Assembly (NCBI RefSeq): GCF_000019165.1
Contig: NC_010337.2
Span: 2,216,001-2,280,000 of the forward strand
DNA length: 64,000 bases
Reading direction: 5' to 3'
DNA from: Heliomicrobium modesticaldum Ice1
Lineage (GTDB): Bacteria; Bacillota; Desulfitobacteriia; Heliobacteriales; Heliobacteriaceae
Program-made: the position numbers and the translations under genes
Notes under the pieces: generated by a model
Database searches by the model: none
Told to the model about the DNA's origin: nothing
The model's input: the letters and a program-made list of their open reading frames with translations, nothing else
Shown: positions 57,121 to 64,000 of the stretch, piece by piece
How positions within the stretch are numbered: position 1 is the stretch's first letter
How the letters are laid out: each line of letters starts with the position of its first letter

Positions 57121-57962
57121 ACAAAGGACGATGGCTGGCCTTGCCCGCCCTGGGGTGGCTCATCGGCTTCTTTTTTGTCCCGCTTCTCTTTGTTGTCGTC
57201 ATCTCGCTGTGCTCGCGAGGGAACTACGGGGAGATCCTCTACCAGTTCACCCTAGAGAACTATCGGCGTTTTTTTGAGCCCTTGTACATCAACATCCTCT
57301 GGGACACCATCGAGATGGCTGCCGTGACAACGGCGCTGACTTTCCTGTTAGGTTATCCGCTGGCTTATCGGATCGTCCGCATGAACCGTTCCTGGCAGAA
57401 TGTGTGGCTGCTTATGGTGATGGTGCCTTTTTGGATCAACTTTTTGATCCGTTCCTACGCCTGGGTGGTGATTCTCCGCAGCCAGGGCTTGTTGAACACC
57501 TTCCTGATCACCGCTGGCTTCATCGACCAGCCCTTGAACCTGCTCTACAACCCGGCGGCAGTCCAACTGGGCATGGTTTATACCCACTTGCCCTTTATGG
57601 TGTTGCCTGTCTATGTGTCGCTGGAGCAGCTTGACCGGCGGCTTCTGGAAGCCTCTTACGACCTGGGAGGGACGCCATGGCAGACCTTCCGACATGTGAC
57701 GCTGCCCTTGACTCTGCCCGGCATCGTTGCCGGCTCGATCCTGGTCTTTGTTTCGTCGCTGGGGATGTTTGTCGTTCCAGACATCATGGGCGGTGCCAAA
57801 TCGGCTCTGATTGGCAACTTGATTCAGAATCAGTTTCTCTCGGCGCGCGACTGGCCCTTTGGTTCCGCCCTTTCGATATTGTTGACCCTGTTCTCGCTGG
57901 TGTTGATCTTTCTCTACTACCGCGTCGTGGAAGCGCAAAAAGGAAAGGGGGGGCGTCAGTGA
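57117..57962 (+). CDS. potB: Spermidine/putrescine ABC transporter permease PotB
   Basis: PotB is one of two permeases of the polyamine importer: 281 residues, six membrane helices and the EAA loop (LEASYDLGGTPWQTFRHVTL PLTLPG). Its start overlaps potA and its stop overlaps the GTG of potC. Confidence 0.93.
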   Translation: MNKGRWLALPALGWLIGFFFVPLLFVVVISLCSRGNYGEILYQFTLENYRRFFEPLYINILWDTIEMAAVTTALTFLLGYPLAYRIVRMNRSWQNVWLLMVMVPFWINFLIRSYAWVVILRSQGLLNTFLITAGFIDQPLNLLYNPAAVQLGMVYTHLPFMVLPVYVSLEQLDRRLLEASYDLGGTPWQTFRHVTLPLTLPGIVAGSILVFVSSLGMFVVPDIMGGAKSALIGNLIQNQFLSARDWPFGSALSILLTLFSLVLIFLYYRVVEAQKGKGGRQ

Positions 57963-58765
57963 GAGGCTTGCGCCACCACCTGCTCATCGCCTACTCCCTG
58001 GCTGTGCTGGCCTTTTTGTACATACCGATCGTCGTCCTGGTCCTCTATTCCTTCAATGAATCGCGCATCAACGCTCAATGGACCGGCTGGACGATCAAGT
58101 GGTACCTCTCGCTTCTCCACAATAGGCAGGTGCTGACTGCCTTGGAAAACAGCCTGCTCATTGGTTTCATCTCGACGGCAATCTCCACCGTCATGGGCAC
58201 GAGCGTCGCCCTGGCCTTACACCGCTACCGCTTTCGGTTGCAAGGGGCGATCAACAGCTTAATCTACCTGCCGATCCTCGTTCCGGAGATCGTCATGGGT
58301 TTATCACTGCTGGTCCTCTTCAGTCAACTGGCGTTGCCGCTGGGGAAGTTGACGATCATCATCGCGCACATCACCTTTTGCATCTCCTTTGTCGTTGTCA
58401 TCGTGACGGCCCGCTTGGAGGGGATGGGCAACGAACTGGAAGAAGCAGCGCAAGACCTGGGAGCTTCCCCCTGGCAGACCTTTCGTTACGTGACATTGCC
58501 GCTGATCTCGCCGGGAATCATCGCCGGGGCGCTTCTCGCCTTTACCCTGTCCATCGATGATTTTGTGATCAGCTTTTTTGTGGCCGGACCCAACTCGACG
58601 ACGTTGACGCTCTACATCTACGGCATGGTGAAGCGGGGCATCTCGCCGGAGATCAATGCCCTCTCGGCGATCCTGATCGCAGTCATCGTCCTTCTTGTGG
58701 TGTTGGTTCAGTGGCTGCAAAACAAGGACCGCGATGACGGTTCGCCGCGGCAGATGCCCTTTTAG
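57959..58765 (+). CDS. potC: Spermidine/putrescine ABC transporter permease PotC
   Basis: PotC is the second permease: 268 residues, six membrane helices, N-terminal LAFLYIPIVVLVLYSFNESR, and an EAA loop EEAAQDLGASPWQTFRYVTL. The GTG at 57959 overlaps the potB stop (GTGA). A longer in-frame reading back to 57677 lies within potB and has no permease similarity, so I exclude it. Confidence 0.93.
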   Translation: MRGLRHHLLIAYSLAVLAFLYIPIVVLVLYSFNESRINAQWTGWTIKWYLSLLHNRQVLTALENSLLIGFISTAISTVMGTSVALALHRYRFRLQGAINSLIYLPILVPEIVMGLSLLVLFSQLALPLGKLTIIIAHITFCISFVVVIVTARLEGMGNELEEAAQDLGASPWQTFRYVTLPLISPGIIAGALLAFTLSIDDFVISFFVAGPNSTTLTLYIYGMVKRGISPEINALSAILIAVIVLLVVLVQWLQNKDRDDGSPRQMPF

Positions 58766-58860
58766 GCCTGATTCAGGACGGATATAGAGGCGCAACCCGG
58801 ACAAACGTACGCGCCACGGCATTTCACAGCAGAGCAATTTTTTAGAGGAGGATGATATCG

Positions 58861-59970
58861 GTGAATCGGATGAAAGTGATGAAACAGAAAAAAGCCCTCC
58901 CAAAACTGTTGGCGAGCCTGCTGACGCTCGCCCTGGTCCTGACAGGCTGTGGCACGACCCAGGCACCTGAGGCGAAAGGCGGCCAGGACGGGGCCAATGG
59001 CGGCGAACGGGTACTTAACATCTACAGTTGGGCCGACAACTTTTCGCCGGAAGTGCTGGACGACTTTGCGAAAAAGCACAACTGCAAGGTCAACTATGAT
59101 GTCTTCTCCAGCAACGAGGAACTGCTGGCCAAGCTCCAGGCCGGCGGTGCCCAGTATGACGTCATTCAGCCCTCCGATTACATGGTGGGCGCCATGGTCA
59201 AGATGGGCCTGCTGGAGGAGTTGAACCACAACAGCATCCCCAACATGAAAAACCTGGTCTCCACCTTTCAGACGCCGGCCTTTGACCCTGGTAACAAGCA
59301 CTCTGTCGTCTACACCTGGGGTATCACCGGCATCGCCTACAACACCAAGTATGTGAAAGAACCGATCAGCAGTTGGCAAGACCTTTGGAATCCCAAGTAC
59401 AAGGGGCGCTTGGTCCTGCTCAACGACTCGCGGGAAGTGCTGGGCATGGCCCTCAAGAAAAATGGCTTCTCCAACAGCACGAAGGACCAAAAGGAACTGG
59501 ACAAGGCCTTCAATGACTTGAAGACCCTTGCGCCCAACGTGCTCGCCTTCGATACAGATGACATCAAGCAGAAGTTCATCACTGAAGAAGCCTGGATCGG
59601 CACCATGTGGTCTGGCGACGCCGCTTTCGTCTACAAAGACAATAAGGACGTGGCCTTCGTCATTCCCAAAGAGGGCACCACCATCTGGGCCGATACCCTG
59701 GCCATTCCCAAAGGTGCCAAGCACCGGGAACTGGCCGAGCAGTTCATCAACTACCTGATGGAACCGGAAGTGAGTGTCAAGAACTACGAATTCATCGGTT
59801 ACAGCAACCCCAACGAAAAAGCCTTCGCCCAGCACAGCGAGGAGTATCGGAAAAACCCCATGATCAACCTGAGCAAGAGTGAGATCGCCAAAGGTGAGTG
59901 GCTCCAAGATGTGGGTGATATGCTGAAGTTTTATGACCGTTACTGGACGGAACTGAAGGCGGGACAGTAA
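58861..59970 (+). CDS. potD: Spermidine/putrescine-binding lipoprotein PotD
   Basis: PotD is the extracellular polyamine-binding protein. A lipoprotein signal peptide with lipobox LTGC (Cys about residue 30) is followed by NIYSWADNFSPEVLDDF and YDVIQPSDYMVGAMVKMGLL, typical for polyamine-binding proteins. I use the GTG at 58861, 9 bases after GAGGAGG; the ATG at 58852 directly abuts that site. It completes potABCD and is followed by a terminator. Confidence 0.93.
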   Translation: MNRMKVMKQKKALPKLLASLLTLALVLTGCGTTQAPEAKGGQDGANGGERVLNIYSWADNFSPEVLDDFAKKHNCKVNYDVFSSNEELLAKLQAGGAQYDVIQPSDYMVGAMVKMGLLEELNHNSIPNMKNLVSTFQTPAFDPGNKHSVVYTWGITGIAYNTKYVKEPISSWQDLWNPKYKGRLVLLNDSREVLGMALKKNGFSNSTKDQKELDKAFNDLKTLAPNVLAFDTDDIKQKFITEEAWIGTMWSGDAAFVYKDNKDVAFVIPKEGTTIWADTLAIPKGAKHRELAEQFINYLMEPEVSVKNYEFIGYSNPNEKAFAQHSEEYRKNPMINLSKSEIAKGEWLQDVGDMLKFYDRYWTELKAGQ

Positions 59971-59987
59971 GGAACCGCCCGCCTTTT
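59956..59987 (+). terminator. Terminator overlapping the end of potD
   Basis: AAGGCGGG (59956-59963) pairs with CCCGCCTT (59978-59985), followed by TT. The left arm is in the last codons of potD. Confidence 0.7.
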
Positions 59988-60337
59988 GCAAACGCGCTAG
60001 CGTCTCCCTTGCAAGGAGGTGAGGTCAAAGAAAGTGCCCCTCCAGAAACCTCGCTTTTATCTGGGCTCATTGAACGTCAGAGGGACATGAAAGAAAGCGC
60101 CGCAGGTGGAGGAGGGGCAAGGTTGATCTGGCTGACCGTAGAAAAAGGGGCGAATCGACTAGGGAATCAAGTGCTTGGCAATTGCCCCAGGTGGTCGATC
60201 GCCTCGTCACAATGGCTAGACTGAGGATGATCTTTGATGTATGCTGTTGATGAGGATAATTGTCGATCCATCGGAAGTAAAAGCTAATTATCTCACAAGT
60301 TCATTCATCATCTGTCATGCATCAGGGGGGAATAGAC
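59988..60337. other. Gap between potD and a lipoprotein gene
   Basis: This 350-base stretch has an AAGGAGGTGAG ribosome-site-like sequence at 60013-60023 without a well-placed start. A partial inverted repeat GGGGC ... GCCCC lies at about 60147-60188. Open frames here have no family signature. It could be a decayed gene or a regulatory RNA; I see no named motif. Confidence 0.45.
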
Positions 60338-60772
60338 ATGTATCATGCTCCGCGGCGATTGCTTCTCCTGACAGCGTTCGTCGGGAGTTTTCTATTTTTA
60401 TCTGGATGTTCAACGCCTTCAGTCGAGCCAGTCAAGGCGGCTGGCGTACAGGATGTGATCGACAAGGTTCAGGGTGTATCGAAAGGCGAGATCGCCAACC
60501 GGCTCAAGGAGGCGTTACAGCAAAAAATAGACGAGACCAAAGCAAAGCAAGACAAGGTATTGCAAGCCGATGGAACGATCAACTGGGACGAAATCGGCAG
60601 AACCGAACTGGTCGATCTCAAGCTTGCTTCCTTTCTGGATTGGGAATATAAAGCGACCATGCAAGCCAACGGGATTATGGAAGTCAAAGAGGTGGACAAG
60701 CGAACCGGCGAGACGAGAGTTTTTGCCACATATACGGTTCAATTTATTGACGGAAAATTGACTGTCAACTGA
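60338..60772 (+). CDS. Small lipoprotein of unknown function
   Basis: This 144-residue protein has a clear lipoprotein signal (RRLLLLTAFVGSFLFLSGCS, Cys24 as acceptor). A helical segment rich in Lys/Glu/Gln follows. The C-terminal beta-rich stretch (LDWEYKATMQANGIMEVKEV) ends TYTVQFIDGKLTVN. GGGGGGAA precedes the ATG at 60338. No family is recognised. It may be an extracellular anchored partner of neighbouring genes, but nothing shows this. Confidence 0.7.
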   Translation: MYHAPRRLLLLTAFVGSFLFLSGCSTPSVEPVKAAGVQDVIDKVQGVSKGEIANRLKEALQQKIDETKAKQDKVLQADGTINWDEIGRTELVDLKLASFLDWEYKATMQANGIMEVKEVDKRTGETRVFATYTVQFIDGKLTVN

Positions 60773-60899
60773 TAAAAACGAACATACCAATATAGGTAAG
60801 TCGGGAGATTGGTTTGAAAGCTGCAACAGTAATCAAAAAATTGCTTAGCTACCAAAGTCAACCTATCCGGACCCTAATTGGTTTGAGGAGGAATGCCCC

Positions 60900-61133
60900 G
60901 TGTTTGAATGGTCAAAATGGAAGGACAGCCAGAGCGGCATTCACCACAAACTGGATTGCTCTGGCACATGGCATCCCACTTGCAAATTCGATTTTTGTCA
61001 TGAATGTGTCCATGACGCCAAATGCCCGGCGAGAAGCATGCGCTGCAAGTATTGTCTCGACGCCTATCGCGTCAACGGAGTGAGTGGTCTCCACTACCAA
61101 TCGAAGGATAATATGCAAAGTGAAGCCTCTTAA
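60900..61133 (+). CDS. Cysteine-rich mini-protein (possible zinc-binding)
   Basis: This 77-residue protein carries seven cysteines at positions 20, 28, 33, 36, 42, 49 and 52, with histidines nearby (KFDFCHECVHDAKC, MRCKYCLDAY). The two CxxC pairs suggest one or two structural zinc sites. GAGGAGG precedes the GTG at 60900. A frame from 60814 on the same strand overlaps it but lacks a ribosome site. Function unknown. Confidence 0.65.
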   Translation: MFEWSKWKDSQSGIHHKLDCSGTWHPTCKFDFCHECVHDAKCPARSMRCKYCLDAYRVNGVSGLHYQSKDNMQSEAS

Positions 61134-61196
61134 TTTAAGGAGAAGCGCATTTGACACGCCTTTGACCCAGGAGAATCTCATTTGTTATCTCTTCCA

Positions 61197-61223
61197 GACA
61201 CTGCGAGTTGCAGTGTCCTTTTT
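61197..61223 (+). terminator. Terminator after the cysteine-rich gene
   Basis: GACACTGC / GCAGTGTC, an 8-bp perfect stem with a 5-base loop, is followed by CTTTTTG. Confidence 0.85.
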
Positions 61224-61275
61224 GTTCCGGTGATGGTAGAACAAGACCATGGGCATGATTCGTCCTTCTCCTAGG

Positions 61276-61325
61276 GCGCCGTAGGTTTGCATCCGCTCCG
61301 TCGCCTAGACGGGGATGGACGGCGC
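61276..61325 (+). promoter_or_regulatory. Candidate structured leader RNA upstream of the prenol kinase fusion
   Basis: Three stacked helices are visible: P1 GCGCCGT (61276-61282) / ACGGCGC (61319-61325); P2 CATCC (61290-61294) / GGATG (61313-61317); P3 CCGTC (61298-61302) / GACGG (61308-61312) with a GCCTA loop. An asymmetric 7:1 internal loop and a GCT bulge separate them. The fold lies 144 bases before the start codon, between an upstream terminator and the gene, as a cis-regulatory RNA would. I do not match it to a known riboswitch. Confidence 0.5.
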
Positions 61326-61468
61326 TGTGGGGGGATCGGCTCCTTTGTGAGGATCATTTTTTTCGCTTCAATTTACTGGTTCATTGTCCTGTGTTACCAT
61401 AAAGAAGATTTACACCGATGGAATATCCTGACTGAAACGCTTATCAAGCGTACACGGGGTGAGGGGAA

Positions 61469-62989
61469 TTGCCGATCAGTCAAAATGATATCGATGGACT
61501 GATGATTTCTTACGCATATATTTTTAGTCTGTTGCTCTTGGCCACATGGATACAAAAATGGCGTCGTTATTCGGCCGAGTTCACCCGCAAGGTCGTTCAT
61601 GTCGGCGCAGGGATGTGGATCGTCGGGGCTGTCGCCCATTTCGACCACTGGTACATGGGGATCATCCCAGCCTGCACCTTCATCATCTTCAACTATCTCA
61701 GTTACCGCTACCGTCTGATCAAGGCGATGGATCTGGCAGGGGGAACACCGGGAACGGTTTATTTCATCGTTTCGGTGACGGCGCTGCTGTTGTGGTTATG
61801 GCCGCAGGGGAAGGTGTACATCGCCGTTGCCGCCACGATGGCCATGACCTGGGGCGATGCTTTTGCGGCCTTATTGGGGCAGGCCTTTGGTAAACACGTG
61901 TACAAGGTTGGCGACCACCGGCGCAGTCTCGAGGGAAGCGCCGCCATGTTTACCTTTAGCTTCCTCTCGATCCTGCTTACGCTCCTCTGGATGGATACAG
62001 GTATCGAGGGGAACAGGGCATTGGGCCTCGCTTTTTTACTTGCCACAGTCGCCACTTTCCTGGAGGCCTTTTCTCTCAACGGTTTGGATAACATCACTGT
62101 GCCCATCGGCACGGGGCTGACCCTCTGGGCGCTGGCGACCTGGAAGGTCGATCTGTCTATGCTCCTGCTCGGAATGGCCTTGAGCGCGTTGATCGGGACG
62201 CTGGCTTACTGGCGCCGTTCCCTCTCGGGAAGCGGGGTGGCAGGGGCTGTCATTGTCGGCACCTTGATCTTCGGATTTGGTGGTTGGGTATGGGGACTCA
62301 CCTTGATCGCCTTTTTCTTCTACGGGTCGGCCCTTTCCAAGTACAAAGAGGCGCAAAAAAACGTTGTGGCCGAAGAAAAGTTTGATAAGGGTAGCCGCCG
62401 TGATCTAGGACAAGCCCTGGCCAATGGCGGCTTCGGGTCTTTGCTGGCGGTGCTGCATTTTCTTTTCCCATCTGAACCGGCCTTTTTCGCCGCCTTTATC
62501 GGAACGATGGCTACCGTCAACGCCGATACTTGGGCCACCGAGATCGGTGTGTTGAGCCGGCGTCCACCGCGACTGATCACCACCGGTAGATTGGTTCCGC
62601 CGGGAACGAGCGGCGGCATCACGGCGGTAGGCACCATTGCCACCATGATGGGCGGATTGCTTATCGGCCTTACCGTATGGATCTTTGTGGGCATTCAAGA
62701 TGTCATAATGCTCGGTGTAGTGAACCTCGCGGATTATCTGTGGATCCTTCCCGCCGCTGTCGCTGGCGGCTTGGGCGGATCGCTTTTTGACAGTCTGCTT
62801 GGAGCGACTGTGCAGGCCATATATGTTAACGCCGAAACAGGAAAGGAAACGGAAAAGAAGGTAAGCCGAAGCGGGGCCAAAAACCGGTTCAGTCGCGGAC
62901 TGCTCTTTATGGACAACGATATGGTGAATTTTCTCAGTTCCGGTTTCGGCGCGGCGGTAGCGGTGCTGGTCGCTTCGTTTTTGATGTGA
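61469..62989 (+). CDS. Fused VTE5-like prenol kinase / DUF92 (VTE6-like) membrane protein
   Basis: This 506-residue polytopic protein joins two families. Residues 1-215 resemble CTP-dependent phytol/dolichol kinases: RKVVHVGAG (41-48), TWGDAFAALLGQAFGK (127-142) and RRSLEGSAAMF (151-161). Residues about 250-506 resemble DUF92/TMEM19: SGSGVAGAVIVGTLIFGFGG, QALANGGFGSLLAV, NADTWATEIG (351-360) and PPGTSGGI (377-384). In plants and cyanobacteria VTE5 and VTE6 phosphorylate phytol in two steps to phytyl-PP; a fusion could do both for a prenol. The start is TTG at 61469 with GAGGGGAA upstream. Confidence 0.78.
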   Translation: MPISQNDIDGLMISYAYIFSLLLLATWIQKWRRYSAEFTRKVVHVGAGMWIVGAVAHFDHWYMGIIPACTFIIFNYLSYRYRLIKAMDLAGGTPGTVYFIVSVTALLLWLWPQGKVYIAVAATMAMTWGDAFAALLGQAFGKHVYKVGDHRRSLEGSAAMFTFSFLSILLTLLWMDTGIEGNRALGLAFLLATVATFLEAFSLNGLDNITVPIGTGLTLWALATWKVDLSMLLLGMALSALIGTLAYWRRSLSGSGVAGAVIVGTLIFGFGGWVWGLTLIAFFFYGSALSKYKEAQKNVVAEEKFDKGSRRDLGQALANGGFGSLLAVLHFLFPSEPAFFAAFIGTMATVNADTWATEIGVLSRRPPRLITTGRLVPPGTSGGITAVGTIATMMGGLLIGLTVWIFVGIQDVIMLGVVNLADYLWILPAAVAGGLGGSLFDSLLGATVQAIYVNAETGKETEKKVSRSGAKNRFSRGLLFMDNDMVNFLSSGFGAAVAVLVASFLM

Positions 62990-63075
62990 TCGAATCCGTC
63001 AAAGGGAATGGCAATTCTGGAGCGCTGAAAGCGTAGAATATCACAAAAGACAAAAGACATACGGAGGTGAAAAGG

Positions 63076-63306
63076 ATGATTCCATCTCAATGGCGACAAC
63101 CATCGGCGGAAGGGGTTGGTCTGATGCGTCCGCTCTACAATCAGCAGGCCAGCTCTGCTTCGCCTCCCAATGAGATTGGTGAAGCGAGAGGACAGCCGTT
63201 GGATGCAGGAGAGGCGCAGCGTCTGGTGAAGATGGACTTATTTCTCGGTTTCCCGTCCTTTTACGCAGATGGATATTCGATCGTTCATACTGGCGCATTT
63301 ATGTAA
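63076..63306 (+). CDS. Small protein of unknown function
   Basis: This 76-residue protein has an ATG at 63076 with CGGAGGTG upstream and a strong terminator right after its stop, which favour a real gene. The C-terminal half is hydrophobic and aromatic (KMDLFLGFPSFYADGYSIVH). No family recognised. Confidence 0.55.
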   Translation: MIPSQWRQPSAEGVGLMRPLYNQQASSASPPNEIGEARGQPLDAGEAQRLVKMDLFLGFPSFYADGYSIVHTGAFM

Positions 63307-63348
63307 AAAAGTCCTCCCCCTTCTTAATGAGCGGGGAGGCTTTTACAT
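63301..63348. terminator. Bidirectional-looking terminator
   Basis: CCTCCCC (63313-63319) pairs with GGGGAGG (63333-63339). The arms extend outward through ATGTAAAA / TTTTACAT with small bulges. The T-run is on both sides depending on strand, so it may work in both directions. Confidence 0.82.
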
Positions 63349-63649
63349 ATACAATACGTCAAGGCTAACCTCGCCACCGTCATTGAGCCAAATTCGGTCT
63401 GCCCTAGTGACTCAAGGCGTTTGTGCTTTGTAACCTTCTCATAAAGGAGAATGTGGCTCTGACGATTTTGCCAGTACTTGCCTACCATTAAAGTTAAATG
63501 ATTTATATCTTAGGATACTCCATCAGTAAAGCTATTTTTTGTGAAAGTTACTACAAAAGCGCCTGCTTTTATAGTAAAATAGTGGTTGCGAAAGCGCCAG
63601 CATGTCTTAGGGCGCCGTCGGGAAGTTGTAAGCGAAAGGAGTTCTTCCC
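63349..63649. other. Gap upstream of the cupin gene
   Basis: This 301-base gap holds no convincing gene. A TAAAAT at 63575-63580 could be a -10 box without a good -35. Near its end, GGGAAG (63620-63625) and CTTCCC (63644-63649, adjoining the ATG) could form a hairpin with the ribosome site GAAAGGAG in its loop. The 11-mer TAGGGCGCCGT at 63608-63618 also occurs at 61272-61282. Confidence 0.4.
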
Positions 63650-63997
63650 ATGTTTGTCTCTGATGTGGCATCCATCCCGGTTATTCAGCTTGAAGGACCT
63701 GGAATCATAAAAGCGGCGAAACAATCGCTGATCGGGCCGGCACAGGGGTGGGACGGCTGGTCGATGCGCCTGTTTACTTTGTCTGAAGGCGGACAGACAC
63801 CACGCCACAGCCATCCCTGGCCCCATATCAACTATGTTGTGGGAGGACGAGGAACGCTGTTCTTAGGGGGCAAGGAGCATCCCATCCAGGCTGGTTCGAT
63901 CGCCTACATACCGGGAGGGGAAGAGCACCAGTTTATGAACGTCTCGGGAGAAGATTTTTCTTTTATCTGTATTGTTCCTGCGGAAGCAGACAAGTAG
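63650..63997 (+). CDS. Cupin domain protein
   Basis: This 115-residue single-domain cupin has the two metal motifs: motif 1 with PRHSHPWPHINYVVGG and motif 2 with GSIAYIPGGEEHQFMN. The His residues in HSH and the later His (EEHQF) would bind a divalent metal. The substrate is unknown. The ATG follows AAAGGAG. The window ends 3 bases after its stop. Confidence 0.85.
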   Translation: MFVSDVASIPVIQLEGPGIIKAAKQSLIGPAQGWDGWSMRLFTLSEGGQTPRHSHPWPHINYVVGGRGTLFLGGKEHPIQAGSIAYIPGGEEHQFMNVSGEDFSFICIVPAEADK

Positions 63998-64000
63998 CGT

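Noticed and set aside
57677..57958. Extended N-terminus of potC
   Set aside because: It lies wholly inside potB in another frame; the GTG at 57959 gives a normal PotC length.
60009..60224. 71-codon open frame after potD
   Set aside because: The TTG start precedes the only ribosome-like site, and the composition is not protein-like.
60814..61083. 89-codon frame overlapping the cysteine-rich gene
   Set aside because: No ribosome site; the 60900 frame has GAGGAGG and an ordered Cys pattern.
61284..61300. GCATCCGCTCC resembles the 3' end of a tetrahydrofolate riboswitch
   Set aside because: No matching 5' GGAGAGTAG-type partner or central helices are present, and the bases pair better in the local P2/P3 helices. 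The downstream gene is not folate-related.
63498..63710. 70-codon frame running into the cupin gene
   Set aside because: No ribosome site, weak start and overlap with a well-supported gene.

Overview
The window reads as chromosomal DNA of a Gram-positive, endospore-type clostridium. Supporting signs are the FliY-type flagellar switch, the CheD/CheA/CheW set, a PolC-type replicase, a YtvI-like sporulation membrane protein, strong AGGAGG ribosome sites, and frequent GTG and TTG starts. Gene order fits the Heliobacteriaceae/Peptococcaceae neighbourhood of Clostridia. I favour a heliobacterium, but nothing in the window proves photosynthesis. Every credible gene lies on the + strand.

Region 1 (74-33089) is one long flagellar/chemotaxis locus: fliE-F-G-H-I-J, a MotE/YlxF-like gene, fliK, flgD, a TIGR02530-type gene, flgE, flbD, fliL, fliM, fliY (broken), cheY, fliO-P-Q-R, flhB-A-F-G, cheB-A-W-D, a small membrane protein, the motility sigma factor, fapA, a Q-rich coiled-coil gene, a DUF6115 (SwrB-like) gene and an MltG-like gene. 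fliY is split by a 1.9 kb IS1182-family element with a 5-bp target duplication. Removing the element and one duplication copy restores the frame exactly.

Region 2 (33090-44476) is housekeeping: rpsB, tsf, pyrH, frr, a small unknown gene, uppS, cdsA, a YtvI-like gene, dxr, rseP, ispG, proS. It covers translation, UMP and phospholipid synthesis, undecaprenyl-PP formation and two steps of the MEP isoprenoid pathway.

Region 3 (44477-54001) interrupts the familiar proS-polC adjacency with a family 2 glycosyltransferase, a second near-identical IS copy, a PIN-PhoH ATPase gene and an MGDG-synthase-like glycosyltransferase. PolC follows, and it lacks the 3'-5' exonuclease domain normally inserted in its PHP domain.

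Region 4 (54002-64000) is accessory: a CBO0543-like membrane protein, an RMD1/DUF155-like protein, a complete potABCD polyamine ABC operon, a small lipoprotein, a cysteine-rich mini-protein, a membrane protein that fuses a VTE5-like prenol kinase to a DUF92/VTE6-like prenyl-phosphate kinase (with a structured leader upstream), a small unknown protein and a cupin.

The best candidates for something new are the exonuclease-less PolC, the prenol kinase/prenyl-phosphate kinase fusion with its leader, and the exact IS disruption of fliY. No CRISPR array, tRNA, rRNA or prophage was seen.
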